Positions 8,315 to 15,430 of a stretch of DNA of 17,300 nucleotides are shown in pieces. The notes beneath the pieces are model-generated. The model made no database searches and had not been told where the DNA came from. It saw only the letters and a program-made list of their open reading frames with translations. Where the stretch lies: assembly GCA_030832235.1 (NCBI GenBank), contig JAURJO010000054.1, forward strand, positions 1-17,300. Direction: 5' to 3'. The translations under genes and the position numbers were made by a program. The first letter of the stretch is position 1; the number at the start of each line of letters is the position of its first letter. The DNA comes from Verrucomicrobiota bacterium. GTDB taxonomy: Bacteria; Verrucomicrobiota; Verrucomicrobiia; Opitutales; Opitutaceae.

Positions 8315-8720
8315 CGCAGGCCGCCGCGCAAGGCGCCGCCTCCGGAGCCGCCTCCGCCGCCACCCAGGTCGCGACCGGTGCCGGTGCCAGCGCGACGCAG
8401 GCCGCGGCCGCGGTTGCCACCGCCGCCGCGCAGGGTGCGACGACGGGAACTGGTGGTTCGCCCGCTTCCGCTCAGGCCGCCGCGAAGGGTGCCGCTCAGG
8501 CCGCTTCCCAGGTCGCGTCGCAGGCGGCCCCGCAGCAGGCTGCTGCGATCGCCCAGCAGACGGCAAGCGCCGCGGCCGCGGGCGCGACCACGGCGGTCGC
8601 CCAGACGCAGGGTCAGGCCGCCGCGCAGGCCGCCGCCCAGACCGTCGCCAACGGCGCCGCCACGGGCGCGGCCCAGGGCGCGACCTCGGGTGCGACGGCT
8701 GGAGGCGCCTCGAACGTCAA
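8040..8720 (+). repeat. Degenerate CAG-GCC/GCG-rich low-complexity tract
   Basis: The tract is built from irregular iterations of codons for Gln-Ala-Ala and Thr-Gln-Ala-Ala (words such as CAGGCCGCC and ACGCAGGCC recur many times). It lies inside the FecR tail and crosses the apparent frameshift. The units are not a perfect tandem array and have no constant period. Confidence 0.65.
8249..8256 (+). other. Apparent frameshift joining the two halves of the FecR gene
   Basis: Up to CAG at 8249-8251 the Ala/Gln pattern is in the frame of the 7268 start. From GTC at 8254 the same pattern (VAQAATQAVQQA) continues in the -1 frame. One missing base, or two extra bases (AG at 8252-8253), would explain this; for example CAG-GAG-GTC-GCC would read AQEVA. 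No canonical slippery heptamer is visible, so an assembly error or real mutation is more likely than programmed frameshifting. Confidence 0.75.
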
Positions 8721-8895
8721 CGCCGGTGCGATCGCCAATTCCGCTGCAAGCGGCGCGGCGACGGGCGCTAGCCAGAGTTCCGGCACCACGGTCACGCCCC
8801 CCTCCGTTTCGACCGGGCCCACGACTTCCGCGCCGGTGCCCACCACACCCATCACGCCGATCGATCCGACGATCAACGTGAGCCGCTCGAACTGA
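8278..8895 (+). CDS. Ala/Gln-rich C-terminal continuation of the FecR protein (shifted frame)
   Basis: This open frame is best read as the C-terminal part of the FecR gene, not as a separate protein. The pattern can be followed back to 8254, before the nominal GTG at 8278. It contains about 200 residues dominated by Ala with regularly placed Gln, Thr, Ser and Gly, and a Pro/Thr-rich end closing with INVSRSN. There is no signal peptide, recognisable start or Shine-Dalgarno of its own, so if the frameshift is real this part would not be made or exported independently. Codon use (CAG, GCC, GCG) matches the upstream half exactly, which argues for one ancestral frame. Confidence 0.6.
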   Translation: MQQALPAAAAQVTQAAAQGAASGAASAATQVATGAGASATQAAAAVATAAAQGATTGTGGSPASAQAAAKGAAQAASQVASQAAPQQAAAIAQQTASAAAAGATTAVAQTQGQAAAQAAAQTVANGAATGAAQGATSGATAGGASNVNAGAIANSAASGAATGASQSSGTTVTPPSVSTGPTTSAPVPTTPITPIDPTINVSRSN

Positions 8896-8902
8896 GCGAT
8901 CC

Positions 8903-8923
8903 GCGCGGCCCGGCCCGCGTTTT
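8903..8923 (+). terminator. Possible intrinsic terminator after the FecR gene
   Basis: CGCGG (8904-8908) pairs with CCGCG (8915-8919) around a six-base loop, with a possible G-T closing pair and TTTT at 8920-8923. It begins 8 bases after the FecR stop and ends at the stop codon of the convergent minus-strand gene. The stem is short, so efficiency is doubtful. Confidence 0.4.
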
Positions 8924-10354
8924 CTACCTGCCCGGCGGTGAAGCCGGCGGATTCGTCGGCGGTGCCACGATGATCGTGGCACTGCCTCCCCCGCCCACGG
9001 TGACGGCGGGATTTCCGTCGCCGGTGGAAAACGTCATCACGCGCACGTTTTCCCGCAGGCCAGAGCCCGGATTGTCTGTGGAAAGCGTCGATTCAGCGGA
9101 GATCATCATCTGCCTTGCAGGACCGATCGCGCCTGGCGCCCCGACGGGCAGCACGGGATAGACGCTCTGGCCGCCGATCGCGAGCGCCGCGCCCGGCCCG
9201 TTGGCGGGTGGCGTGGTCGAGAATGCCAGGCCTCCCGCCAGCATGCTCACCCAGGGCGAACGTTGCCCGTAGGCTTCGGAGCCCTCCTGCCCCAGCGCGG
9301 CGGTCAGTTCCGACTTCGCGCGAGCGGCGAGTTCCTGGATTCGAGCGCGGCGGTCCGGCGCGGCCGCGGCGGAATCCGCGTTGATACGCTGTGACTCCGA
9401 GGCCAGCGCCTCGCGCAGCGCGGCCACGCGGTCGGTGGTCGCGGCGGGCAGGTTCAGTCGACCGACCAGGGATTCGACCGTGCCGAGATCGGCGTCGGCC
9501 GCGCGCTGGAGACGCGACCACGCCGGATCGCCCACGGCGGCGCGGATGTCGTCCTGCAATTGACGCTGGGCGTCGGCGAAGGCGCGCATGCCCTCCGGGT
9601 TGGATCGCGCCTTGGCGGTTTCCATCGGGAATCTGTCGTCGAAGGCGCGTTGCAGATCGTAGATCCGCCGGAACTCCTCGGGCGTCTCGATCGCGTCGCC
9701 GTAACGCGCCCGCACGACCGCGGAGGAGGGGGACGTGCGCATCGCGTACTCGGCGTACTCCTCGGGGGTGAACAGTGCCGCGATGTCGCGTTCCCGTTCC
9801 GCGCGCAGGAGCTTCAGGCGCTCGCGGTCGGACGCCAACTGGACACCGTTGGCGCCGAATTTGGCCGTGAGTTCATCGTAGTCCTGGTTGATGCGCCGGA
9901 GTGCCTCGCGCTTCGCGGCCGGTAGGAACGAGAGCAGTCCGGGATCGCCGGGGCCGAAGACGCCCTTGGGATCGATGCCGGCTGCGGCGAGGGCGTCGGT
10001 CACTTCGCGGCGCCAACGCGCGCGTTCCTCGGTCACCGTCGAGCCGGCCTTGGCGCTCCGCCACCAGCGCGGGTCGACGTTTCCGGCGGGAACCTGAATG
10101 GCGAGCGCAGTCAGGCGCCGGCCGAGCGCGAGTTCGCGCACGAGGGACGCGGGGGCACCAGCGGCGGTGAGAGCGGCGGTGTCGCCGGCGGCGAGGGCGG
10201 CGCGCAGCGCGGCGTCCGGCACCGGCGCGTTGGCTGCGGGCGCGGAGGGCTTCGCGGCGTTTGCGGGCTTCGCGGTGTCGCGGATGACGACGAACGCGAC
10301 GAGCGCGGCGTTGGCGGCGAGGGAGGTGGCGAGCAGGAGCGGGGCGGTCTTCAC
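8924..10354 (-). CDS. Membrane-anchored or exported protein of unknown function, paralogue of 11361-12248
   Basis: A 476-residue protein that I cannot assign to a named family. The N-terminus has one hydrophobic helix (about 5-24) that could be a signal anchor, followed by an Ala/Pro linker. The middle is charged and mostly helical: DYDE (158-161), a run of alternating Arg/Glu, LFTPEE (194-199) and FDDRF (238-242). The last 110 residues are low-complexity, rich in Gly, Pro and Thr, and probably disordered. The LTPEE-type motif in a helical exported protein recalls Spy/CpxP-like periplasmic proteins, but I see no firm homology. The same motif order occurs in the protein at 11361-12248. The start is a GTG without Shine-Dalgarno. 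It lies 40 bases after the minus-strand transporter and may be co-transcribed with it. Confidence 0.8.
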   Translation of the reverse strand: MKTAPLLLATSLAANAALVAFVVIRDTAKPANAAKPSAPAANAPVPDAALRAALAAGDTAALTAAGAPASLVRELALGRRLTALAIQVPAGNVDPRWWRSAKAGSTVTEERARWRREVTDALAAAGIDPKGVFGPGDPGLLSFLPAAKREALRRINQDYDELTAKFGANGVQLASDRERLKLLRAERERDIAALFTPEEYAEYAMRTSPSSAVVRARYGDAIETPEEFRRIYDLQRAFDDRFPMETAKARSNPEGMRAFADAQRQLQDDIRAAVGDPAWSRLQRAADADLGTVESLVGRLNLPAATTDRVAALREALASESQRINADSAAAAPDRRARIQELAARAKSELTAALGQEGSEAYGQRSPWVSMLAGGLAFSTTPPANGPGAALAIGGQSVYPVLPVGAPGAIGPARQMMISAESTLSTDNPGSGLRENVRVMTFSTGDGNPAVTVGGGGSATIIVAPPTNPPASPPGR

Positions 10355-10394
10355 GGAGAAAAGTAGACGGGTGATGGGTCGGAAGGTTTCCGGT

Positions 10395-11237
10395 TCAGTT
10401 TCGAGTGCGGGACGTCAGCAGGGATCGGGCGGTCACTCCGGCGATGACCACCGCGCCGCCGAGCAGCGCGAGGCCCGAGGGCGCCTCGCCCATGAAGAGC
10501 AGCACCCAGAGCGGATTGAGCAGCGGCTCGATGATCGGGATGAGCACGGCCTCGAGCGCGGTGACGTGCCGGATGGCGCGGGCGTAGAGCCAGTAGGAGA
10601 GCCCAAGCTGCACGGTGCCGAGGGCGATCAGGGCGGCCCAGCCGCCGGCCGGGAGCGGCGGTGCGCGGAGGATCCACGGCAGGCAGATCAGGAAGGCGAG
10701 TATGTTGCCGAGGATGATCGACTCCACCGGCGAGCCGTCTTTCTGCCGCCGCAGCGCGACCACGGTCGCCCCGAAGCTCACGCCGCTGAGCAGGGCCAGC
10801 AGGTCGCCGGCAACGTGGCCGGAGGCGAGGCCGTCCTGCAGGAAGATCGCCATGCCGCCGAGCGTCACCGCGATCGCGAGCCAGTCCAGTCGCGACGCCC
10901 GTTCCCCTAGGAAGCGTGCCCCGAGCAGGGCCACCCAGACTGGCGCGGTGTATTGGATGAGGATCGCGTTGGCGGCGGTCGTGAGGGTGGTCGCCCAGCA
11001 GAACAAGACGGTGCAGGCCGCGTACAGGAGCGCCGCGGCCACCTGCACGCGCGAGAAATGAAAACGCAGCCCGCGGCAGGTGAGGAGCAGGAAGACCGCT
11101 GCGATCGCCCCGCGGCCGCCGGCCACGGCCAGGCCGGACCACGTGGTCCCGACGTGCTTGATCAACACGCCGGCCAAGCTCCAGCAGAGGGCGGCGCCGA
11201 CGAGCTGCAGCACGGATTGGGTGTGGGGGACGCTCAT
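10395..11237 (-). CDS. EamA/DMT-family transporter
   Basis: A 280-residue inner-membrane carrier with two EamA repeats and about ten hydrophobic helices. Helix one (LQLVGAALCWSLAGVLIKHV) and the second-repeat motif ALEAVLIPIIEPLLNPLWV are typical of the RhaT/EamA group. The substrate is unknown. It is only distantly similar to the EamA protein at 3962-4930, so a recent local duplication is unlikely. The frame is open further, with a start at 11357 or an internal ATG at 11315, but the extra 40 residues are Arg/Ala-rich and lie in the divergent promoter region, so the ATG at 11235-11237 is preferred. The unknown gene at 8924-10354 follows on the same strand. Confidence 0.83.
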   Translation of the reverse strand: MSVPHTQSVLQLVGAALCWSLAGVLIKHVGTTWSGLAVAGGRGAIAAVFLLLTCRGLRFHFSRVQVAAALLYAACTVLFCWATTLTTAANAILIQYTAPVWVALLGARFLGERASRLDWLAIAVTLGGMAIFLQDGLASGHVAGDLLALLSGVSFGATVVALRRQKDGSPVESIILGNILAFLICLPWILRAPPLPAGGWAALIALGTVQLGLSYWLYARAIRHVTALEAVLIPIIEPLLNPLWVLLFMGEAPSGLALLGGAVVIAGVTARSLLTSRTRN

Positions 11238-11293
11238 CTTGCGGGCGGCGATTGCGGGCCGGCCCCGAGGGGCGCGCAATGAGAAATCGGTGG

Positions 11294-11337
11294 CGGCGGC
11301 CGCGTGTTTCGTCATCTTTGAACCGATGCGGCCGCCG
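11294..11337. promoter_or_regulatory. Inverted repeat in the divergent intergenic region
   Basis: CGGCGGCCGC (11294-11303) is the reverse complement of GCGGCCGCCG (11328-11337), a perfect 10-bp dyad separated by 24 bases. A second dyad, TTTCGTC (11307-11313) with GACGAAA (11337-11343), overlaps it. The site lies between the transporter start and the divergent gene at 11361 and could be an operator or mutually exclusive hairpins. If the transporter starts further upstream, this would be coding sequence. Confidence 0.3.
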
Positions 11338-11360
11338 ACGAAATCTGGGGTTCTCACACC

Positions 11361-12248
11361 ATGAAAACGGCACGGCGTTTGGCGTGGTCCGTCCTTCTCG
11401 TTGGTGCGACCGCCTTCCTGTGGTTTGCGTCCCGCCCCTCGGGCCCTCCGGCCGGAGCTACCGCTTCGGCCGGAGCGTCGCCGGTTGCCGGCGGGAGAGA
11501 CGTTGCTTCACGCGCGGGAATCGGTGGTGGCGCCGGGGTCGCGCCGCCGCTCTCGGCGGACGAAAAGCGCGCGCGGGTCGAGCGCATCAAGCGGGACTAC
11601 GACGAGGTGCGAACCCGGGCCGCCGCCGATTACGCGGCGGCCGCGGGTTCGTTTCCCGGAGGGCTGAACGCCTTTCTCCGTCAGCTCGCGCTACTCGAAC
11701 GGGAAAAACGCGCTGATCTGGCTTCAGTGCTCACTCCCGCGGAGCTCGATGAGCTCGAGCTCGCCGAGACCAATGCGGGGCAGACCGTCCGCCGCGCGCT
11801 CACCGGTACCGGCGCGACCGAAGCGCAGGTGCGCACGGTTTTTCGCCTTGAGCGGGAATTCGAGGACCGTTTCGCGCTGGTGTTTGATCTCTCGTCCGCG
11901 GCCCTGCTCGAGCGCCAGCGCGTGCGCGATGAGTACGATGAGCGGGTGTTCGGCGTGCTGGAGCCCGCCGATGCGCTCGCGTGGCTGGCGGCGCGTGACG
12001 GCGACCAGGGGCTGATGAACGCGTGGGTGCGCGAACGCGGGCTCCCGCCGGGCGTCGGGCTTGAACTGTGGCGGATCAAGGCCGGGTTCGTCCGCCGGCG
12101 ACTGGAGCTCAAGACGGCCGAAAAGCCTTCGCCGCTGGCGCTGGCGGAATTGATCCGCGAGACCGAGCGGCGCCTCGCGACGGCCGCCGGCGCCGAGGCG
12201 CCTTCGCGGGATCGCGACGGGGCCTTCCGCTGGCTGCCGCTACCGTGA
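11361..12248 (+). CDS. Membrane-anchored or exported protein of unknown function, paralogue of 8924-10354
   Basis: A 295-residue protein without a recognisable named domain. A hydrophobic N-terminal helix (about 8-24) is followed by an Ala/Gly/Pro linker to about residue 62, then a charged, largely helical region to the end. Shared landmarks with the protein at 8924-10354 are DYDE (79-82), LTPAEL (124-129) and FEDRF (167-171). The LTP-to-F-D/E-DRF spacing is 43 residues in both. It lacks the low-complexity C-terminal extension of the other copy. The ATG at 11361 directly precedes a typical MKTARR N-terminus. It is transcribed divergently from the transporter, and its TGA directly abuts the stop codon of the convergent helicase gene. 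The likely location is the periplasmic face of the inner membrane. Confidence 0.78.
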   Translation: MKTARRLAWSVLLVGATAFLWFASRPSGPPAGATASAGASPVAGGRDVASRAGIGGGAGVAPPLSADEKRARVERIKRDYDEVRTRAAADYAAAAGSFPGGLNAFLRQLALLEREKRADLASVLTPAELDELELAETNAGQTVRRALTGTGATEAQVRTVFRLEREFEDRFALVFDLSSAALLERQRVRDEYDERVFGVLEPADALAWLAARDGDQGLMNAWVRERGLPPGVGLELWRIKAGFVRRRLELKTAEKPSPLALAELIRETERRLATAAGAEAPSRDRDGAFRWLPLP

Positions 12249-14348
12249 TCAGGCCCTCGCCGGCGCGAGCCTTCCGGGCGGCGCGATGCGGGCCGGACGC
12301 AGCACGCTGTGGTTCACCGGCCGGCGTTGGTCCGCGGTCAGCGGTGGCAGATCGGGCAGCGCGTCAAGCCGCGCCTCGCGCAGCCAATGCCGAGCCAGTG
12401 CGCGGAACGTGTCCCAGCGCTCCGCGATGAAGTGGTCGCGCGCGGTCATGGTCGCGCCGTCGCCGACGAGCGGGTCGGCTGCGGCCGCCTGGCGCAACAA
12501 GCTGCGCCATTCGGTGAGCAACCGGTCGATGTCGCCGCGTCCGGCCGTCTCGACGGTCTCGAGCACCTCGCGGGCGCGGGCACCCTCGGCGACGAGGGCG
12601 CGCACGGCCTCGCCGGCACCCGAGCCGTACTGCGGCGGCACGCCATCGCGCAGCCAGCCGTCGATCGAGAGGCGTCGGTAGGCCTGCCGGCAGGCGTCCG
12701 CGAGCCGTCCGAGCCAGCGCGGGTTTGTGCCGGTGAAACGGTCGGCGGCGAAGAGATCCGCGGCGTCGAAGAGCAGGTCGTCGATCGGATAGCGGTGGTT
12801 CTCGAGGGCGGCGGCGAGCGCGAGCCCCTCGGGCCCCAGGAAGAACGACGCGATCTCGCCGCGCACCGTGATGCGAAGCCTACGGTCAAGGAGGCCGGTG
12901 CGCTGCCACTGCCAGAGGAGCGTGGGTTCGGGCGAAAGCGCGAGGCACTCGGCTCGCCGCTCGCAGTTCGCGCAGGCCGGCAGGGGATTGCGTTCCCGGC
13001 GTACCACGCGCGCGCGGCCGGTGTCGGTGCGTTCCCCGCAGGGCAGCGTTGCCGCGACTTCAGACGGGGTGTGCTCCGCCCCGGTGGGCACGGGGTCGGC
13101 CGTGAAAAGACGCGCCGCCTCCGTGCGGGCCAGTTCGCCGGCGTCACGCCCGCCGCGCAGCTGCCGGAGGAAAAGCGCCCACGGGAGAGGTGCGGCCCGT
13201 CGCAACCGAAGGGGCTCCGCCCGCCGCAGGCGGGGCGTGCTGCCGCTCACCAGCACGTAGCCGCTCTCGTCGAGGCCGCGGCGGCCAGCGCGACCGATCA
13301 TCTGCAGCAGCTCGTGCGGCGCGATCTCGCGCTCGAGATGATCGTACCGGTAATGGCCGGCCGTGATCATCACGGAGCGGAGTGAGAAGTTGATCCCCGC
13401 GCTCAATCCGAGCGTGGCCACCACCGCACGCAGTTGTCCGGCTTTCGCCAGCGGCTCGATCGCGCCGGCGCGCTGCGCGTAGCTGAGACCGCTGTGGTGG
13501 CAGGCGACGCGCGCGCGGAGCAACCGCGCGAGGTCGGGCCCGCAGAGCCGTTCCTGCTCCGGGCTCAGCGTGAGCGGGTCGGAGAGGGGAAGCTCACGTG
13601 CGAGTTGCCGCGCCAGACGCATCGCGTCGGCCCGGTGTGGCGCGAAGAGCAGCACGGGTCCCAGGTTTTCCCGCAACGCGCCGGCCACGCGGCGTGACCA
13701 GAAACCCTCGATGCAACGCGGCAGGCCGTGGATGAACTCGTCGACTTCCACCTCCTCCAGGGGAACGGGGCGTTCGTGGTGGCGGATCACGGCGGTGCGG
13801 CGGCCGAGGCGGCCGAGCCACGCCGCCACCTCGTCGGGATTCGCCACCGCGCCGGAAAGCAGCAGCAGTTGGAGCCCCGGCGGAGCGAACAGCACCACGC
13901 CCTCGTAGTGGTTCCCTCGATGCGGATCGGCGATCCACTGGTACTCGTCGATCACCAGCAGGCCGAAAGGCCGGCGCTCCCGCGCACCCGGGCGCCCGAC
14001 TACGATCCCCTGCACCGCCTCCAGCGTGGCGACCACGACCGGCGCGTCCGGGTTCACGCAAAGGTCACCGGTCATGATGCCCGTGTCCCAGCCGCGGGCG
14101 CGCCACTCGGCGAACTTGTCGTTGGCGAGCGCCCGCGTGGGGACGGTGAAAAGCGCGCGTCGTGCGAATGCGGTCTGTTCCGCCCAGCGCTCGAAGATGT
14201 ACGTCTTTCCCGCGCCCGTCGGGGCGTCGACGATCACGTCGCGTCCGTCCCGCAATCCGGCCAGCGCCTCCGCCTGCCACCGGTCGGGCAGCATCAGCTT
14301 CTGCAGGCCGGCGAAGGCGTCGGAGAGCACCTGGCGAGCGTGGCGCAC
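12249..14348 (-). CDS. Ski2-like DEAD/DEAH-box helicase with a four-cysteine cluster
   Basis: A 699-residue superfamily 2 helicase predicted to unwind RNA or DNA using ATP. Motifs in order: I APTGAGKT (42-49, K48), Ia VPTRALANDK (69-78), II DEYQ (134-137), III SGA (165-167), the HHSGLSYAQR segment (284-293), ATLGLSAGIN (311-320) and VI QMIGRAGRRG (349-358). The HHSGL and GRAGRRG forms point to the Ski2/Hel308-like branch. Beyond the RecA folds lies C437-x21-C459-x2-C462-x5-C468, a possible zinc or iron-sulphur site. The last 230 residues are helical and not recognised. It starts at GTG 14346-14348 without a clear Shine-Dalgarno. Its partner genes and nucleic-acid preference cannot be read from the context. 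Confidence 0.9.
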   Translation of the reverse strand: MRHARQVLSDAFAGLQKLMLPDRWQAEALAGLRDGRDVIVDAPTGAGKTYIFERWAEQTAFARRALFTVPTRALANDKFAEWRARGWDTGIMTGDLCVNPDAPVVVATLEAVQGIVVGRPGARERRPFGLLVIDEYQWIADPHRGNHYEGVVLFAPPGLQLLLLSGAVANPDEVAAWLGRLGRRTAVIRHHERPVPLEEVEVDEFIHGLPRCIEGFWSRRVAGALRENLGPVLLFAPHRADAMRLARQLARELPLSDPLTLSPEQERLCGPDLARLLRARVACHHSGLSYAQRAGAIEPLAKAGQLRAVVATLGLSAGINFSLRSVMITAGHYRYDHLEREIAPHELLQMIGRAGRRGLDESGYVLVSGSTPRLRRAEPLRLRRAAPLPWALFLRQLRGGRDAGELARTEAARLFTADPVPTGAEHTPSEVAATLPCGERTDTGRARVVRRERNPLPACANCERRAECLALSPEPTLLWQWQRTGLLDRRLRITVRGEIASFFLGPEGLALAAALENHRYPIDDLLFDAADLFAADRFTGTNPRWLGRLADACRQAYRRLSIDGWLRDGVPPQYGSGAGEAVRALVAEGARAREVLETVETAGRGDIDRLLTEWRSLLRQAAAADPLVGDGATMTARDHFIAERWDTFRALARHWLREARLDALPDLPPLTADQRRPVNHSVLRPARIAPPGRLAPARA

Positions 14349-14426
14349 GGAGGCGGGGCGTCAAATGGGCGCGTGGTTTCCTGCGGCCGGCGTTTGCGCG
14401 CGCGTCCGGTCCGGCTCCCTTGCGCG

Positions 14427-15212
14427 ATGGCCGCGACCCTTTCCGCCTCCGCCTTCGCCCGCGTCCCTGCGGTGCCGACACGTCCCGCGGGACCGGCGGT
14501 GCTGCGGCAGCGCTGGAGCGCCCTGCTTTTTTTGCACTGGGAGGTTCCGGTGGACGTGATCCTCCCGACGCTGCCTCCGGGTTTGGAACCCGACACTTTC
14601 GGTGGGCGCGCCTTCCTCGGGATCGTGCCGTTCCGTATGGAGAAGGTGCGGCCGGCTTTTCTTCCACCGCTGCCGGGAGTCTCCTATTTTCCTGAGCTCA
14701 ACCTCCGCACTTACGTGCGTGATCGGGCGGGCGTGCCGGGCGTCTGGTTCTACTCTCTAGACGCCGGCAGCCGGGTCGCCGTCGCGATCGCGCGGAGATT
14801 TTTCCATCTGCCGTACCACGCGGCGCGGATGGAGATGCGCCCCGGAGTCGCCCCGGGGTCGATCTCCTTCACGTCCCGGCGCCGCGCGAGCGGAGAGGAG
14901 TCGCGCTTCGAATGGTTCGGCGGAGAGGCTCTGCCCGCGCCCGAAGCGGGATCATGGGAGCACTTCCTGGTGGAGCGGTATCGTTTGTACGCAGCCGGCG
15001 GAGGACGGCTTTTCCGTGGAGCGGTGGCGCATCCGCCTTATGCGCTGCGGCGGGTGGAGGTCACATTTTGCGCCGAAAGCCTGTTTTCGGCCGCGGGCTT
15101 CGCTTCACCCGGCCGCGGGCCCGACCACGCGGTGTGCTCGGACGGGGTGGACGTAGAGGTGTTCCCGCTTGAGAAAATCGACCGCGTTACCACGCGGTCC
15201 GCGATCCCATGA
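14427..15212 (+). CDS. DUF2071 (YqjF-like) protein
   Basis: A 261-residue protein of the DUF2071/YqjF family (COG3361). Characteristic features are the early LLFLHWEVPVDVILPTLPPG, then AFLGIVPFRMEKVRP, LNLRTYVRD, GVWFYSLDA and the near-C-terminal EHFLVERYRLYA. The length matches the family. No enzymatic role has been firmly assigned; the fold is thought to resemble acetoacetate decarboxylase. No signal peptide or membrane helix is present, so it is probably cytoplasmic. The open frame extends 700 bases further upstream, but that part is antisense to the helicase. The ATG at 14427 is the first start in the 78-base divergent gap. Its stop overlaps the start of the DUF2256 gene by four bases (ATGA). 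Confidence 0.87.
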   Translation: MAATLSASAFARVPAVPTRPAGPAVLRQRWSALLFLHWEVPVDVILPTLPPGLEPDTFGGRAFLGIVPFRMEKVRPAFLPPLPGVSYFPELNLRTYVRDRAGVPGVWFYSLDAGSRVAVAIARRFFHLPYHAARMEMRPGVAPGSISFTSRRRASGEESRFEWFGGEALPAPEAGSWEHFLVERYRLYAAGGGRLFRGAVAHPPYALRRVEVTFCAESLFSAAGFASPGRGPDHAVCSDGVDVEVFPLEKIDRVTTRSAIP

Positions 15213-15430
15213 GGGGCGTGCGGAAGGAAAACCTGCCGGAGAAGCCGTGCGCGGTGTGCGGACGGCCTTTCGTCTGGCGCCGCAAGTGGGCGCGCGTCTG
15301 GGACGAGGTGAAATATTGCAGCGACCGCTGCCGGGCGCGCCGCGGTGAGGCGGCGCGCGGCGGCGGCGCTCAGGACTTGGTGGCCGGCGGTGGCGCGAGT
15401 CGCGCCACGCGCTCGGGCAACAGCACGTAG
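15209..15430 (+). CDS. DUF2256 zinc-knuckle protein with extended tail
   Basis: A 73-residue protein with the DUF2256 core in its first 45 residues: KENLPEKPCAVCGRPFVWRR, then WDEVKYCSDRC. Four cysteines (C14, C17, C37, C41) form a CxxC...CxxxC zinc-binding pattern. The function of the family is unknown. Translation is coupled to the DUF2071 gene through the ATGA overlap. DUF2256 proteins usually end soon after the last cysteine. Here a Gly/Ala/Arg-rich tail of about 28 residues runs on, and its last 61 bases are antisense to the 3' end of the dehydrogenase gene. The tail is probably non-conserved. Confidence 0.87.
   Translation: MRGVRKENLPEKPCAVCGRPFVWRRKWARVWDEVKYCSDRCRARRGEAARGGGAQDLVAGGGASRATRSGNST
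15335..15358. other. Strong GC hairpin at convergent gene ends
   Basis: GCGCGCCGC (15335-15343) pairs perfectly with GCGGCGCGC (15350-15358) around a six-base loop. It lies inside the DUF2256 tail and begins 11 bases beyond the stop codon of the minus-strand dehydrogenase gene. No T-run follows on either strand, so it is not a classic intrinsic terminator, but it could mark or stabilise transcript 3' ends. Confidence 0.4.

Noticed and set aside
8040..8720. CRISPR array or perfect tandem repeat
   Set aside because: There is no constant repeat length and no unique spacers; it is codon-level low complexity within a coding frame.
7702..8982. A 426-codon open frame on the minus strand
   Set aside because: It is antisense to the FecR gene. 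Its Gly/Arg- and Ala-rich sequence is the mirror of the repetitive GCC/CAG codons, and it lacks any domain.
12309..13385. A 358-codon open frame on the + strand
   Set aside because: It lies fully antisense to the helicase, whose motifs are clear; the long frame is a result of high GC.
13728..14426. N-terminal extension of the DUF2071 frame
   Set aside because: It is antisense to the helicase; the family starts near the ATG at 14427.
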